Shown here: in pieces, positions 18,882-27,523 of the stretch | How positions within the stretch are numbered: position 1 is the first letter of the stretch | Layout of the letters: the number at the start of each line of letters is the position of its first letter | NCBI GenBank assembly: GCA_965221845.1 | Contig: OZ244919.1 | Span: 3,534,001-3,598,000 of the forward strand | From: JAJEFO01 sp965221845 | GTDB taxonomy: Bacteria; Pseudomonadota; Alphaproteobacteria; Rhodobacterales; Rhodobacteraceae | Reading direction: 5' to 3' | DNA: 64,000 nt | Position numbers and translations under genes: made by a program | Notes under the pieces: generated by a model | What the model was told of the DNA's origin: nothing | What the model saw: only the letters and a program-made list of their open reading frames with translations | The model's database searches: none

Positions 18882-21059
18882 CCTCGATTCCCAACGGCCG
18901 CAATTGACATGAACCTGGCGGCTGCTGCGGGTCGCTGGATCGATCCGGCATCGTTCGGCGGTCGGCGCTTGCTGTGCTTTGCGTCCGGATGCCGGCCCTT
19001 CACTCCCGGCAGGGAATCATCGCGACAGGGGTTTTTGGCATCAACCGTCACTTCTTCATAAAGTTTTCGGCATGGCACCGGGAGCCGGGACGGACCGGTT
19101 TCCGGGTCCGATGCCGGCTTCCGGAAGCCCTTTCAGGCTATCCTTTCATGCGTCCTGGACCGGCACGGGGCACGTCCGGTGCCGTTCGGTCCGGTTCCGG
19201 CTTGCGGCGGCATCCATTATGCAACAAAGTGGAAGAAGCGTCCAAACAGCGCAGATTGCGATGATCGACCTGGCCGAGCTCTTCCGCAAGCCCGAATCCC
19301 GCACCCATCTCCAGTACGAGGCCCTCAGGGCCCACTTCCTCGAGGGCCTGGAGGCCGGGACGGTCGCGGAGCGCTTCGGCTACAGCCTTGGCTCCTTCCG
19401 CAACCTCTGCACGAGGCTGCGCGGCAACCCCGACCTGTCCGCGTTCTTCGCCGTGCGCAGGCCGGGCCCGAAGCCGAACCCCGAGGAGCCTCTCAGGCTG
19501 CGGCGGGACCGGCGGATCCTGGAGCTGCGCAGGACCGCCGCGCTCTCGGTCGGGGAGATCAGCCGGAAGCTCGGGGAGGAGGGGATGGCTGCCGGAGCGA
19601 CGACCGTGCAGCGCGTCCTGCGCAGGAACGGCATCGGCAAGCTGCCGCGCCGGTCGCCCGGCGAGCGCGAGGCGGCCCTGCGGCCCGCCGCCGCACCGGT
19701 CGCAGGCGTCCGGGCGCTCGACCTGTCGCCGCGGCGCCTGCGCACCGGGTTCGGCGGGCTGTTCCTGTTCGTCCCCGACCTCGTCCGGCTCGGCCTCGAC
19801 CGGATCGCCGGCGACGCCGGCATGCCGGGCAGCGGGACGGTCCCGGCGGGCCACGCCTTCCGGGCCCTGCTCGCGCTGAAGCTCTGGGGGGCGGGGCGGC
19901 CGCCGCACGTCATGGCCGACATCCTCGATCCCGGCATGGCGCTGTTCGCCGGGCTCAACGCCATGCCCAAGCGCTCGAGCCTGACCGAGCATTCCGGACG
20001 CGTCGACCCGAAGCTGTGCACCGGCCTCATGGACCGCTGGCACCGGGCGCTGAACGGCTTGGAGACCGACCTCGGCGGGGACGGCTCCTTCGACCTCGAC
20101 TTCCATGCCATCCCCTGGCACGGCAGGGATCCGGAGGCGCCGGTGGAAAGGCACTGCGTCTCCAAGCGGAGCCGCAGACAGAAGGGCGTCCTCGCCTTCC
20201 TCGCCCGCGACGCCGACGCCCGCCTGCTCGTCTACGCCAACGCCCGGGTCCGGAAGGCGGACCGGAACGACGAGGTCCTCCGCTTCGTCGGGTTCTGGGA
20301 GGAGCGCAACGGCGGCCCGCCCAGGGAGCTGGTGTTCGATTCCCGGCTGACGACCCATGCCGGTCTCGCACGGATCGACGCGATGGGAATCGACTTCCTG
20401 ACGCTGCGCAGGCGCTCCCGATCGCTTCTCGACGCCATCGCCGCCTGTCCGGAGAGCGACTGGAAGCAGGTGCGCCTCACCAACGTCGGGCGCACCTGCC
20501 GCACGCCCCGGGTCCTCGACCGGCGCGTCCGCATCCCCGGCTGTCCGGGCGACATCCGCCAGCTGGCCGTGCGCGGCCTGGGCCACGAGCGGCCGACCCT
20601 GCTGCTCACCAACCAGACGGGGACGTCCGCGAGCCAGCTCGTCGACCGCTACGCACGGCGCATGGTGATCGAGAACGCCATCGCCGACGCCATCGACTTC
20701 TTCCACATGGACGCCCTGTCCGCGGCGGTGCCGATGAAGGTCGACCTCGACCTCCAGCTCACCCTCATGGCCAGCGGCCTGTACCGGCTGCTGGCCGTCC
20801 GCGCCGGAAACGGCAAGCAGAACGCGAAGTCCCGCACGCTGTTCCGGAACTTCGTCAAGGCGCCGGCCGACGTCACGATCAACGACGACGGCATCGACGT
20901 CCGGATCGGGCGGCGCGCGAACAACCCGTTCCTCCTCAACGCCTCCCATGACGAAACCGACATCGCCGTGCCGTGGCTCGGAAACCGCCGGCTGCGGATC
21001 AGCTTCCTGTGAGCTGAGGTCCCGGGATTCACATCAATTGCGGCCGTTGGGAATCGAGG
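18882..21059 (+). mobile_element. Insertion sequence with ~583-residue DDE transposase (IS1380/IS1634-like), CTAG target
   Basis: Inverted ends CCTCGATTCCCAACGGCCGC (18882 onward and, inverted, up to 21059) bound a 2178 bp element. A 4 bp direct repeat, CTAG, flanks it (18878-18881 and 21060-21063). The left CTAG is formed by the end of IS5 copy A plus its TA duplication. The element therefore landed exactly at the IS5 border. Confidence 0.88.
19261..21012 (+). CDS. Transposase (large DDE type)
   Basis: A 583-residue transposase. The N-terminal helix-turn-helix region (HLQYEALRAHFLEGLEAGTV) is followed by a long DDE domain with DLDFHAIPWHGRD, KRSRRQKGVLAFLARDADA, ELVFDSRLTTHAGL and RRMVIENAIADAIDFFHMDA. 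These are typical of IS4-superfamily transposases (IS1380/IS1634 neighbourhood) common in rhizobia and related bacteria. The ATG at 19261 starts the conserved MIDLAELFRKP; in-frame ATGs at 19219 and earlier are less likely. Uninterrupted, so possibly active. Exact IS family uncertain. Confidence 0.85.
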   Translation: MIDLAELFRKPESRTHLQYEALRAHFLEGLEAGTVAERFGYSLGSFRNLCTRLRGNPDLSAFFAVRRPGPKPNPEEPLRLRRDRRILELRRTAALSVGEISRKLGEEGMAAGATTVQRVLRRNGIGKLPRRSPGEREAALRPAAAPVAGVRALDLSPRRLRTGFGGLFLFVPDLVRLGLDRIAGDAGMPGSGTVPAGHAFRALLALKLWGAGRPPHVMADILDPGMALFAGLNAMPKRSSLTEHSGRVDPKLCTGLMDRWHRALNGLETDLGGDGSFDLDFHAIPWHGRDPEAPVERHCVSKRSRRQKGVLAFLARDADARLLVYANARVRKADRNDEVLRFVGFWEERNGGPPRELVFDSRLTTHAGLARIDAMGIDFLTLRRRSRSLLDAIAACPESDWKQVRLTNVGRTCRTPRVLDRRVRIPGCPGDIRQLAVRGLGHERPTLLLTNQTGTSASQLVDRYARRMVIENAIADAIDFFHMDALSAAVPMKVDLDLQLTLMASGLYRLLAVRAGNGKQNAKSRTLFRNFVKAPADVTINDDGIDVRIGRRANNPFLLNASHDETDIAVPWLGNRRLRISFL

Positions 21060-21163
21060 CTAGGGCCCGATTGTGTTGGGGGTGCAGAGAGGATACGAGA
21101 CACCCCCGAACCGGCCGCTCTACGGGCCTTGTCTCGCGCGATAGACCGTGCGGCCCGGCCGCG

Positions 21164-21823
21164 TCACTGGTTGCCGCCGAGCAATTCGCCACCCGGACCG
21201 ACCCGCGCGCAGCCCTTGCCGCCCATGAACAGGAAGTAGGCGCTGCCTGCCGTCGCATACCCACGTCCAGAAGCAGGCGTGATGAGCTGAACAACCAGCT
21301 CGCCGGGGCCCTGGATGGGGTTGTTGGCATTGCGGTTGCTCCAGACGTGGGCACCGGCCTTGGGACGGCCCTCGACGATGTTCTCGCCCAGGGCGCCGCC
21401 GGCGAAGGTAAGGGAATCTCTCCCGCCAAGCACATTCTGCCAGGCATTGCTGTTCACTTCCGGCGTGCGCCACTCCCAGTCGGTGAACTCGGCACCGGCG
21501 CGGTTTGTATTACGTGTGCTCAGAAATTTGACGGTCGTGAAACTTTGCGGCGTCACGTTGGGGTTGCTGGAAGACAGGATGACCTTGAAGCGGCCCGGCG
21601 TGGCCTCGTCGCCGCAGCCGTCCACGACGGTGTTGCCGGAAACCGGCGCAAGTCGGATCGTGCAGGTGCTGGTGGTGCATTGCGGCGGCGGTGGCGGCAA
21701 CTGCGCCTGCGCACTCGTGGCCAGAACCAGTGCGACCAGTGCGGCCGCCAGCAGGGCAGCGAGACAGGCGGGGAGCGCCGCCGTGAGCCGTGTCAGGGGG
21801 GGGGGGGGGGGTGAGTGTTTCAT
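21164..21823 (-). CDS. Secreted hypothetical protein with C16 tract in its 5' coding end
   Basis: A 219-residue protein on the minus strand. After MKHS come five prolines encoded by C16, then a signal peptide core (LAALLAAALVALVLA) ending TSAQAQ. The mature part is a beta-rich domain with cysteine pairs (CTTSTCTIRL, DGCGD) and FTDWEWRTPEVNSN. With 16 Cs the frame is open; with 15 Cs the next codon is TGA, so slippage would switch it off. Family unknown. It sits between an IS border and a retropepsin pair. Confidence 0.6.
   Translation of the reverse strand: MKHSPPPPPLTRLTAALPACLAALLAAALVALVLATSAQAQLPPPPPQCTTSTCTIRLAPVSGNTVVDGCGDEATPGRFKVILSSSNPNVTPQSFTTVKFLSTRNTNRAGAEFTDWEWRTPEVNSNAWQNVLGGRDSLTFAGGALGENIVEGRPKAGAHVWSNRNANNPIQGPGELVVQLITPASGRGYATAGSAYFLFMGGKGCARVGPGGELLGGNQ
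21796..21811. repeat. Poly-G/C tract (16 nt) within a start region
   Basis: G16 on the plus strand, which is C16 on the coding strand, occupies codons 5-10 of the secreted protein gene at 21164-21823. It is followed on the coding strand by TGACACGG. Confidence 0.9.
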
Positions 21824-22002
21824 GGTGGGATCTATCCGTTCTATTCTATGATCGCCCGAATTCTACAACTGAGTCGCAGGAAAAACAAGACGAATCCATT
21901 CAAACTGAGACACGACCCGCCGGAGAGCGCCATCAACCCCCGAAACACGCACGGGAGCCGTCACGGAGACCGGTGCACGGTGTCCGGGGATCTGTCCTGG
22001 AA

Positions 22003-22443
22003 TCAGAAGGAATTTAACGGCTCGTCCGCGGAGTTCTGCAAGAGGCTCGTATGAGAGAGAAAAGTTCGTCCCAGAAGCGCGCTATGGGGCTGTCCGCCCG
22101 CGTGAAGATGGACCCCGCAGAACCTTCCGTATATGGTGAACCCTAGGGCAGGGACATGAATCTGGCCCAGATGGACATTCACCATGGCCCGGCCGTGCGC
22201 TCCCGAAACGGGCATTTCGTCAACGACGGGCATGCCCAGCGCGGCGGCGACCTGAGAATCGATGCAACTCTCCCCCGCGCCCGTGTCGATCAAGGCATCG
22301 TATTCCTGTGGCGACAACAAGTTGGGAATGCCGCCGCCTTTCGCCCGATAACCGGGATCGAATCCGATACGGACCTTCAGGGTCGGCCCGAACTGTTCCA
22401 GATGTATGCCGCGACCGGGAAATCCGCACTCAGCCCGGAGCAT
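22003..22443 (-). CDS. Retropepsin-like aspartic protease domain protein
   Basis: A 146-residue protein with the single-domain aspartic protease signature ALIDTGAGESCID near residue 50, a flap-like middle, and the closing hydrophobic-hydrophobic-Gly block ALLGRTFL near residue 123. Such proteins act as homodimers; bacterial substrates are mostly unknown. It overlaps the preceding gene (22430-22684) by 14 bp, indicating translational coupling. The last 15 or so residues (LLQNSADEPLNSF) are encoded by a 28 bp IS-end sequence (22021-22048), so its native C-terminus was probably replaced. Confidence 0.72.
   Translation of the reverse strand: MLRAECGFPGRGIHLEQFGPTLKVRIGFDPGYRAKGGGIPNLLSPQEYDALIDTGAGESCIDSQVAAALGMPVVDEMPVSGAHGRAMVNVHLGQIHVPALGFTIYGRFCGVHLHAGGQPHSALLGRTFLSHTSLLQNSADEPLNSF
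22021..22048. repeat. Solo IS end (28 bp), inverted copy of the end at 22937
   Basis: CTCGTCCGCGGAGTTCTGCA and the next 8 bases are the exact reverse complement of 22937-22964, the left end of the IS at 22937-25396. No transposase lies next to this copy, so it is a relic or part of a small non-autonomous element. Confidence 0.8.
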
Positions 22444-22684
22444 GGCAGCCCGCCGGACGGTAGAGCACGGAGGCGGGAAGGGTGACGGGTGCGGCTCCTA
22501 CCTCGCGAATGAGATAGGGACCCGACCCAAATTGCTCAACGGCGGCTTCCGCGGCCAACTCAAACGAGTCGTAAACCTCAACGAGCTTCCCGCCATGAAC
22601 GACCACCCATTTCCCCAGGTGATTGATCTCAAGATTGCGGCGCATGCTCTCGTAGGCGGAGATTTCTTCGGTCAGGGATGACAT
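22430..22684 (-). CDS. Conserved small protein, partner of the retropepsin-like gene
   Basis: An 84-residue protein with the pattern HLGKWVVVHGGKLVEVYDSF, then AAEAAVEQFGSGPYLIREVG, then LPASVLYRP. I recognise this as the small DUF5678-like protein commonly encoded just before retropepsin-like genes. Function unknown. It is first in a two-gene operon with the protease (14 bp overlap). The start is the ATG at 22684. Confidence 0.65.
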   Translation of the reverse strand: MSSLTEEISAYESMRRNLEINHLGKWVVVHGGKLVEVYDSFELAAEAAVEQFGSGPYLIREVGAAPVTLPASVLYRPAGCHAPG

Positions 22685-23570
22685 GGACCTGTTTCCTCCA
22701 TTCTTTTTCAGAAGCCCCGTAAGGGCCGTTCACGGTCAAGCCGCCCCGGTTGCGAGCGCGACGGCATGCGTGGCGCGGATCACTTTCCTTGTTTGGCCCT
22801 TCACGGCTTGGCAGACAAGGATAGGGGCGCTCCTGGGCGATCTTCAGATTCAGAGTCGTGACTGTCCGGTGCGTCGCCCATGCCGAAAGGATAGGGGCGG
22901 AGTCCGCGCCGGTCAAGACGGGCCGTCCGGGCGGGTGAGCCTCTTGCAGAACTCCGCGGACGAGCGGTTTTTTCCGAAAAACGGGCATTTTTCGACGGCT
23001 CGGCCTGGATATGGAGCCGTCCCTCCGGCATGCTGAAGGTGTTGACGCCACAACATACGGGGAGACGGCTCCATGTCCGTGGGAAAGTTCGTATCAGACG
23101 CCTGGCACCGCATTCAAGGGGAACCTTTCCCTTTCCTCGCCGAGGAGGTCGGCCCGCCGGGGGAGACGCACCGCAGGTTCGTGGCGGTCCTCGACCTGGC
23201 GCGGGTCGGGCGGCACCTCCACTACGACCACCGCGGCGTCGGGCACCCGACCGCAGCGCGCTGGCGCGGGCCTTCGTGGCCAAGGCGGTGCGGGACCTCC
23301 CGACCACGGCCGCGCCGGTCGACCGGCCCGGTGCGATCCCACGCTGCGCAGGCTGTGCGGCTGGTGCCGCGTCTCGGAGGTCCCCGGCGAACCGGCGTTC
23401 TCCCGCGCCTTCGCGTGGTTCGCGGAGACGCGGCTTCCGGAGCGGATGCACGGGGCTTTGGTCAGGGCCGCCCATGAGGGATCGGTCGTCGGCCACGTAT
23501 CCCGGGACTCGACGGCGATCACGGGACGGGAGAGGCCGGCGCCGAAGCCCAGGCCGGCGCCAAAGCCTAA

Positions 23571-24530
23571 GAGCTTGAATCATAATTCAATAATATCAAT
23601 ATGTTAAGAGATTCCAGCCGCCTGGCCCCGCGCCACCCGCCGCATCAGGAACCGGCACGCCGCGAGCTGCGCCCAGGCCAGCGAACTCTCCAGCGTCCGC
23701 TCGAAGTCCTTCGCCAGACGCCGGCACCGCGACATCCACGCGAAGGTCCGCTCCACCACCCAGCGGCGGTACAGGACCGTGAAGCCCCTTGTTTCCCTGG
23801 GCCGCTGGACGATCTCGACGATCGACCCCAGGCCGTGCGCCGCCAGCGCGGCCTCGAGCTTCGGACCCGCGTAGCCGCCGTCCGCCCACAGCTTCGTCAC
23901 CTGCGGCGCCTTCCCGGCATCGCCAGGATGACGGCCGGCGCCCCGTCCCGGTCCTGCACGTCCGCCTCCGTAGCACGCGCACCGCGATCGGGAACCCCTC
24001 GACGTCCACCGTCAGGTGCCGCTTCCTGCCCCCTGGCCTTCCTGCCCGCGTCGCAACCCGCCGGCCCGCCCGCCTCCGTCGTCTTCACCGACTGGCTGTC
24101 GATCGCGGCCGCCGTCGGCTCGGGGGAACGCCCCGCCTGCGCACGGCCCAGCGTGCGCAGCGCGTCCAGCATCCGTTCCAGGACGCCGTTGTCGCGCCAC
24201 GCGTAGAAGTGGTTCTGGACGGTCGTAAAGGGCGGAAAGCACTTGGGAATCGCCCGCCACTGGCATCCCGTGGCCAGCATGTACTGGATCGCGTCGGACG
24301 TCTCGCGCAGGTCGGTCGTCCGGCGGCGGCCAAGCTTCGCCGGGGCCGGAAGCAGCGGCTCGACCAGAAGCCATTCCTCGTCGGTCAGGTCGGTTTCATG
24401 TCGCTCCGACTTGCGGTCATGCTCTTCGCGGGTGGTCTCATCCCAGGCCATTGTGTCCTCCTTGTCTGGTTTGCCTCTGACAGGGATTTGCCACATCTGG
24501 GGGAGGCCATCCACATTTTAGGTCAAGCTC
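23571..24530 (-). mobile_element. IS5-family element (960 bp) nested in another IS
   Basis: Ends GAGCTTGA (23571) and TCAAGCTC (to 24530) are inverted; a 3 bp duplication, TAA, flanks both sides (23568-23570 and 24531-24533). It sits inside the transposase gene of the IS at 22937-25396. A decayed relative lies at about 45005-45519 and a 95 bp MITE with the same ends at 45523-45617. Confidence 0.82.
23604..24451 (-). pseudogene. IS5-family transposase (DUF4096 type), frameshifted
   Basis: Starting MAWDETTREEHD (24451), the N-terminal domain is typical: DLTDEEWLLVEPLLPAP, then ATGCQWRAIPKCFPPFTTVQ, then AAAIDSQSVKTTE with the first catalytic Asp. The middle (VEGFPIAV) and the C-terminal part (LWADGGYAGPKL with the second Asp, WVVERTFAWMSRCRRLAKDF with the Glu) lie in other frames. 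At least two frameshifts occur near 23900-24050. One might be programmed, but two or more suggest decay. Confidence 0.78.
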
Positions 24531-25170
24531 TAAGCGGAGGCGCGGTCGCCCCGGGAAGGGCGAGGAGCCGGTCAGGGAGCCGACGCGTCTGGAGCGGCAG
24601 CTGAAGGGCGGCATGTCCGCGGCGGAGATGGTGGCGGAGCTTCCGAAGGCCTGCGACGTGGGCACGAAGCGCAACGCGAAGGGATGCAAGGAAAGCTGGA
24701 GAGGGTGCAAAATGCATGTCGACGCCGCCGACGGCGACGTCCCCGTCAGCTGCATCCTGACCTCGGCGTCGCTCCACGACAGCCAGGCCGCCATCCCGCT
24801 GGCCCGGATGACCGCGGAGCGGGTGGACCACTGCTGCGAACTCATGGACGCGGCCTGCGATTCCCGGGAGATCGGGCTGCACGCCCGCCTGGCGGGCCGC
24901 GTGGCGATCATCGACACGAACCCCCGCCGCGACGCGAAGCTGAGGGAGCGCCTCGCCACCGAGGCGCGGGCGCAGCGCAGCGCGGGCCACGTCCGCCACG
25001 ACCGCGTGCGCTGCAGGCAGCGCTCCGGCGTGGAGCGGGTGAACTCCGCCCTGAAGGACTCGTACGGAGGACGGCACGTCCGGGTGCGGGGGCACGCGAA
25101 GGTGGCCTGCCACCTGTTCTTCGGCGTGCTGGCCCTGACGGTCCGCCAGCTGATGCGGCTCGTCGTCTGA

Positions 25171-25635
25171 CGCCCCGCCAGCGGCAGCGCCGGACGCCGC
25201 CGACGCCGCCCCCGGGAACGGGACGGCGCGGACAGCCATGCGCGGACGGCGCCCGAAGGGCCGGCATCCGCGACATTCCGCCACACCTTGGCCCTCCGGC
25301 TCTCCCCGGATGCCTGCCGGGCCCGGCTCCCGCACGCCGGCGGACGCCGGAGGCTGGCCACGGCCGCCGGAACCGCGATAATTGTGCAAGAGGCTCGAGC
25401 TAACAAACTATACGATGCCCCCGGACAGGTTCGCGGAATGCATCGTGCAGGCACGGGATTTCGGGGGGGGGGGCGCAGGCGGCCAACCCCGCTTCGGATG
25501 CGGCCGCAAGTGGCGTGGCCCGGCGTTTCGGCCCTGGCATGGAAGGCGGAATGCGCCGGGAGCGTCAGGACGGCAAGCGCATGAAGGCGCCGGGAGTCCG
25601 GCCGGACTTGCCGTGGATGTCCCGCCGTTCCCGTC
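25171..25635. other. Non-coding stretch with G11 tract
   Basis: This contains the right end of the split IS (to 25396) and a G11 tract at 25463-25473. A short frame reads MPPDRFAECIVQARDFGG just before the tract and may be the start of a decayed small gene. Nothing else is supported. Confidence 0.5.
25463..25473. repeat. Poly-G tract (G11)
   Basis: Eleven consecutive Gs between GGATTTC and CGCAGGCGG, 66 bp after an IS right end. It is the shortest of the five long G/C tracts in the window. Confidence 0.85.
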
Positions 25636-26070
25636 CTACTCGATGCGCGTCCAGGTCTGGGCCCTGCAGAAAACCAGAACGCACCCTGAGACACTCAGCG
25701 TGTCGGGGTCCTTCAGCTCGAATCTGGAACGGTAGGTCCGGCCGTCTTCGGGATTGTAGATCCGGCCCCTTGTCCATTTCCCGTCGCCGGCCTCGGCGAA
25801 CCCCGACATCATTTCAAGCCCGATGATGGGCCGGGTCCGCAGCGTCTCGTTCCCGTTGCTTTCGTCGACCTTCGGCGTGCCGTCCGCGTTGCGAGGCTCG
25901 GCCAGCCAGACGATCCTGCCGCAGAGCTTCTCGCCGCAGGCCAGGATCTCGATGCGCGACTCGCCCTCCTGGGTCAGCCATATCCCCGTCGGGTCGGCGT
26001 TCGCGGCGCCAGCGAGGGGAGCTGCCGCCACAAGCCCTTCGAGAGCCCTCTTGACCAAACCATGAACCAT
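25636..26070 (-). CDS. DUF2147 domain periplasmic protein
   Basis: A 144-residue protein with a signal-like N-terminus ending AANADP and the DUF2147 pattern: GIWLTQEGESRIEI, CGEKLCGRIVWL, GRIYNPEDGRTYRS, and the final FCRAQTWTRI. Proteins of this family are small secreted beta-barrel-like proteins of unknown function. The ATG at 26070, with GGTGGAG upstream, is chosen over one at 26091 because it begins the signal peptide. Confidence 0.82.
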   Translation of the reverse strand: MVHGLVKRALEGLVAAAPLAGAANADPTGIWLTQEGESRIEILACGEKLCGRIVWLAEPRNADGTPKVDESNGNETLRTRPIIGLEMMSGFAEAGDGKWTRGRIYNPEDGRTYRSRFELKDPDTLSVSGCVLVFCRAQTWTRIE

Positions 26071-26316
26071 GATCTCCACCTCTGGAGTCATTCACTGGCC
26101 CTCGCCTCGGTCGCCGCGTGCGAGTCACGAATGTCCGGGTGCCGCAGCGAACTGGGCATGCTGAATTCTCGATAGCGAATCCGGCCGCACTTGAAAACGG
26201 CCGTTCGCGCGCGGGCCTGCCAGAGGACTGCCGAACGCATCGTGACTCCGCAAGAAGACGGAGCGGAGAGGCCGTCCTGTCCCCGGGGGCCGTCCGCCCG
26301 GGCGCGCGTCGGCGCT

Positions 26317-26787
26317 TCAGGCCGCGAATTCCGCAATCTCGGCGCCCGAGACTTCGGCCAGCCGCTCGGGCGCGACGAGAAAGACGTGCCTCGGCGTTCC
26401 TGCGGCGGCATACACGGCGGAATGCTCCAGGAGCTTCGGATCGAGGAAAGCGCGCAATGGGGTCAGGTGACCGACCGGGGCGACCCCGCCGATCGCGAAC
26501 CCGGTCCTGTCGCGGACGAAGCCGGCGTCCGCCCGGCAGAGCGTCTCGCCCACCACTCCGGACGCCTTCACGGCATCGACCCGGCTCCCGCCGGCCGTGA
26601 TGAAGAGGAAGGCCGATCCGCTTTCCTTGCCGCGAAGGACGATCGACTTGGCTATCTGGTCGGTCCCGCATCCGGCCTCGCGGGCGGCGTCATCCGCCGT
26701 CCTGGTCTCGCCCGGCATCTCGATGATCTCGCAGGCGAGACCTGCGGACTCGAATGCGGCCGCGACGCGTGCAAGGCTCTTGCTCAT
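26317..26787 (-). CDS. YbaK/EbsC-family aminoacyl-tRNA deacylase
   Basis: A 156-residue single-domain editing protein. Signatures are TADDAAREAGCGTDQIAKSI near residue 30, the lysine block FLFITAGGSRVD, and FAIGGVAPVGHLTP near residue 100. The family hydrolyses mischarged tRNA such as Cys-tRNA(Pro). The ATG at 26787 fits the usual length; the longer frame to 26907 adds unrelated residues. It stands alone and is divergent from the gene at 27010. Confidence 0.88.
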   Translation of the reverse strand: MSKSLARVAAAFESAGLACEIIEMPGETRTADDAAREAGCGTDQIAKSIVLRGKESGSAFLFITAGGSRVDAVKASGVVGETLCRADAGFVRDRTGFAIGGVAPVGHLTPLRAFLDPKLLEHSAVYAAAGTPRHVFLVAPERLAEVSGAEIAEFAA

Positions 26788-27009
26788 GTGGCAATGCTGT
26801 CGGCTTTGCCGGCTCGTTGCAAGCCTGATCGCGGCGCCTTGCGCCGGCAGCCCGGCTTGCCGCACATCCTGCGGCTCGCAACCAGGGATCAGGGCTGCAG
26901 TCGTCAAGCCTCGCGAACTCCCGCTGCAAGCGGTTCCGGCGTTCGGGCCGTTTGCGGAACCGCGCCGAAACGGAGTAGCATTGCGTCATGCGCGGGATCG
27001 GCTGGCAAG

Positions 27010-27276
27010 ATGTGCGACGACCTTGATCCGAAGGGACTGATCCGCGAAAGCTACCGGATCGCGGGCATCGGGGAGCCCGAGTGCCGCTCGATCTTTCTTG
27101 ACTGGGCCATCGCGCTGCCGGAAGGCCGCGCGGCGCCCGCCGCGGTGTCCTTGCTGCTTGACCGTCACGGCAGGGACTTTCCGGAGCACCCGATGACCCG
27201 GGTTCTGGAGGCCGCGCTGCAGCCTGCCGGGCCGGCCGGCCGGCGCGGCGGCGCCCGGGCGCGCCGCCGCGCCTGA
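27010..27276 (+). CDS. Conserved small hypothetical protein
   Basis: An 88-residue protein with an acidic N-terminus and the segment GLIRESYRIAGIGEPECRSI, then FLDWAIALP. I have seen this pattern in small proteins of Rhodobacter-like alphaproteobacteria; function unknown. The C-terminus is Arg-rich. Start ATG at 27010. Confidence 0.55.
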   Translation: MCDDLDPKGLIRESYRIAGIGEPECRSIFLDWAIALPEGRAAPAAVSLLLDRHGRDFPEHPMTRVLEAALQPAGPAGRRGGARARRRA

Positions 27277-27523
27277 GAGGCCGCGCCAGGAAGCCATGCA
27301 TTGATGCGAGGCGGCGGTTCAGGAAGTCCGGGACCCGATGCATGGCGCTTGCGCATGACTGTCGGGCGCTGCGCATCGCGGAACGCTTGCGGCGGAAAGG
27401 AAGCCGTCTTTCGCGCCAGGCGGCGTCGTCAGGGAGTGCCGGAGCCGGAGCGGGGGATGGACGTGGGGCCTTGCCGCGCAACCGGGCGCGGTCCCGCTTC
27501 GGCCGGACCTTTCCTGGAGCCTT

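Larger units (their letters stand above)
23073..25170 (+). pseudogene. Transposase of the split IS, frameshifted and interrupted
   Basis: The N-terminal piece begins MSVGKFVSDAWHRI (23073) and shifts frame near 23270. A later piece, HVSRDSTAITGRE, runs into the nested IS5 at 23571. The C-terminal piece resumes at 24531 (RLERQLKGGMSAAEM, TACDVG-like KACDVGTKRNAKG, DVPVSCILTSASLHDSQ, SGVERVNSALKDSYGG) and ends at 25170. It is a DDE transposase related to IS4/IS5 types. Several frameshifts and the insertion make it inactive. Confidence 0.75.
22937..25396 (+). mobile_element. IS4/IS5-superfamily element split by a nested IS5
   Basis: The left end GAGCCTCTTGCAGAA (22937) matches the inverted right end TTGTGCAAGAGGCTC (to 25396). 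Without the nested 960 bp IS and its TAA duplication, the element is about 1.5 kb with one transposase gene on the plus strand. No clear target duplication is visible. A 28 bp copy of its left end also lies at 22021-22048. Confidence 0.72.
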
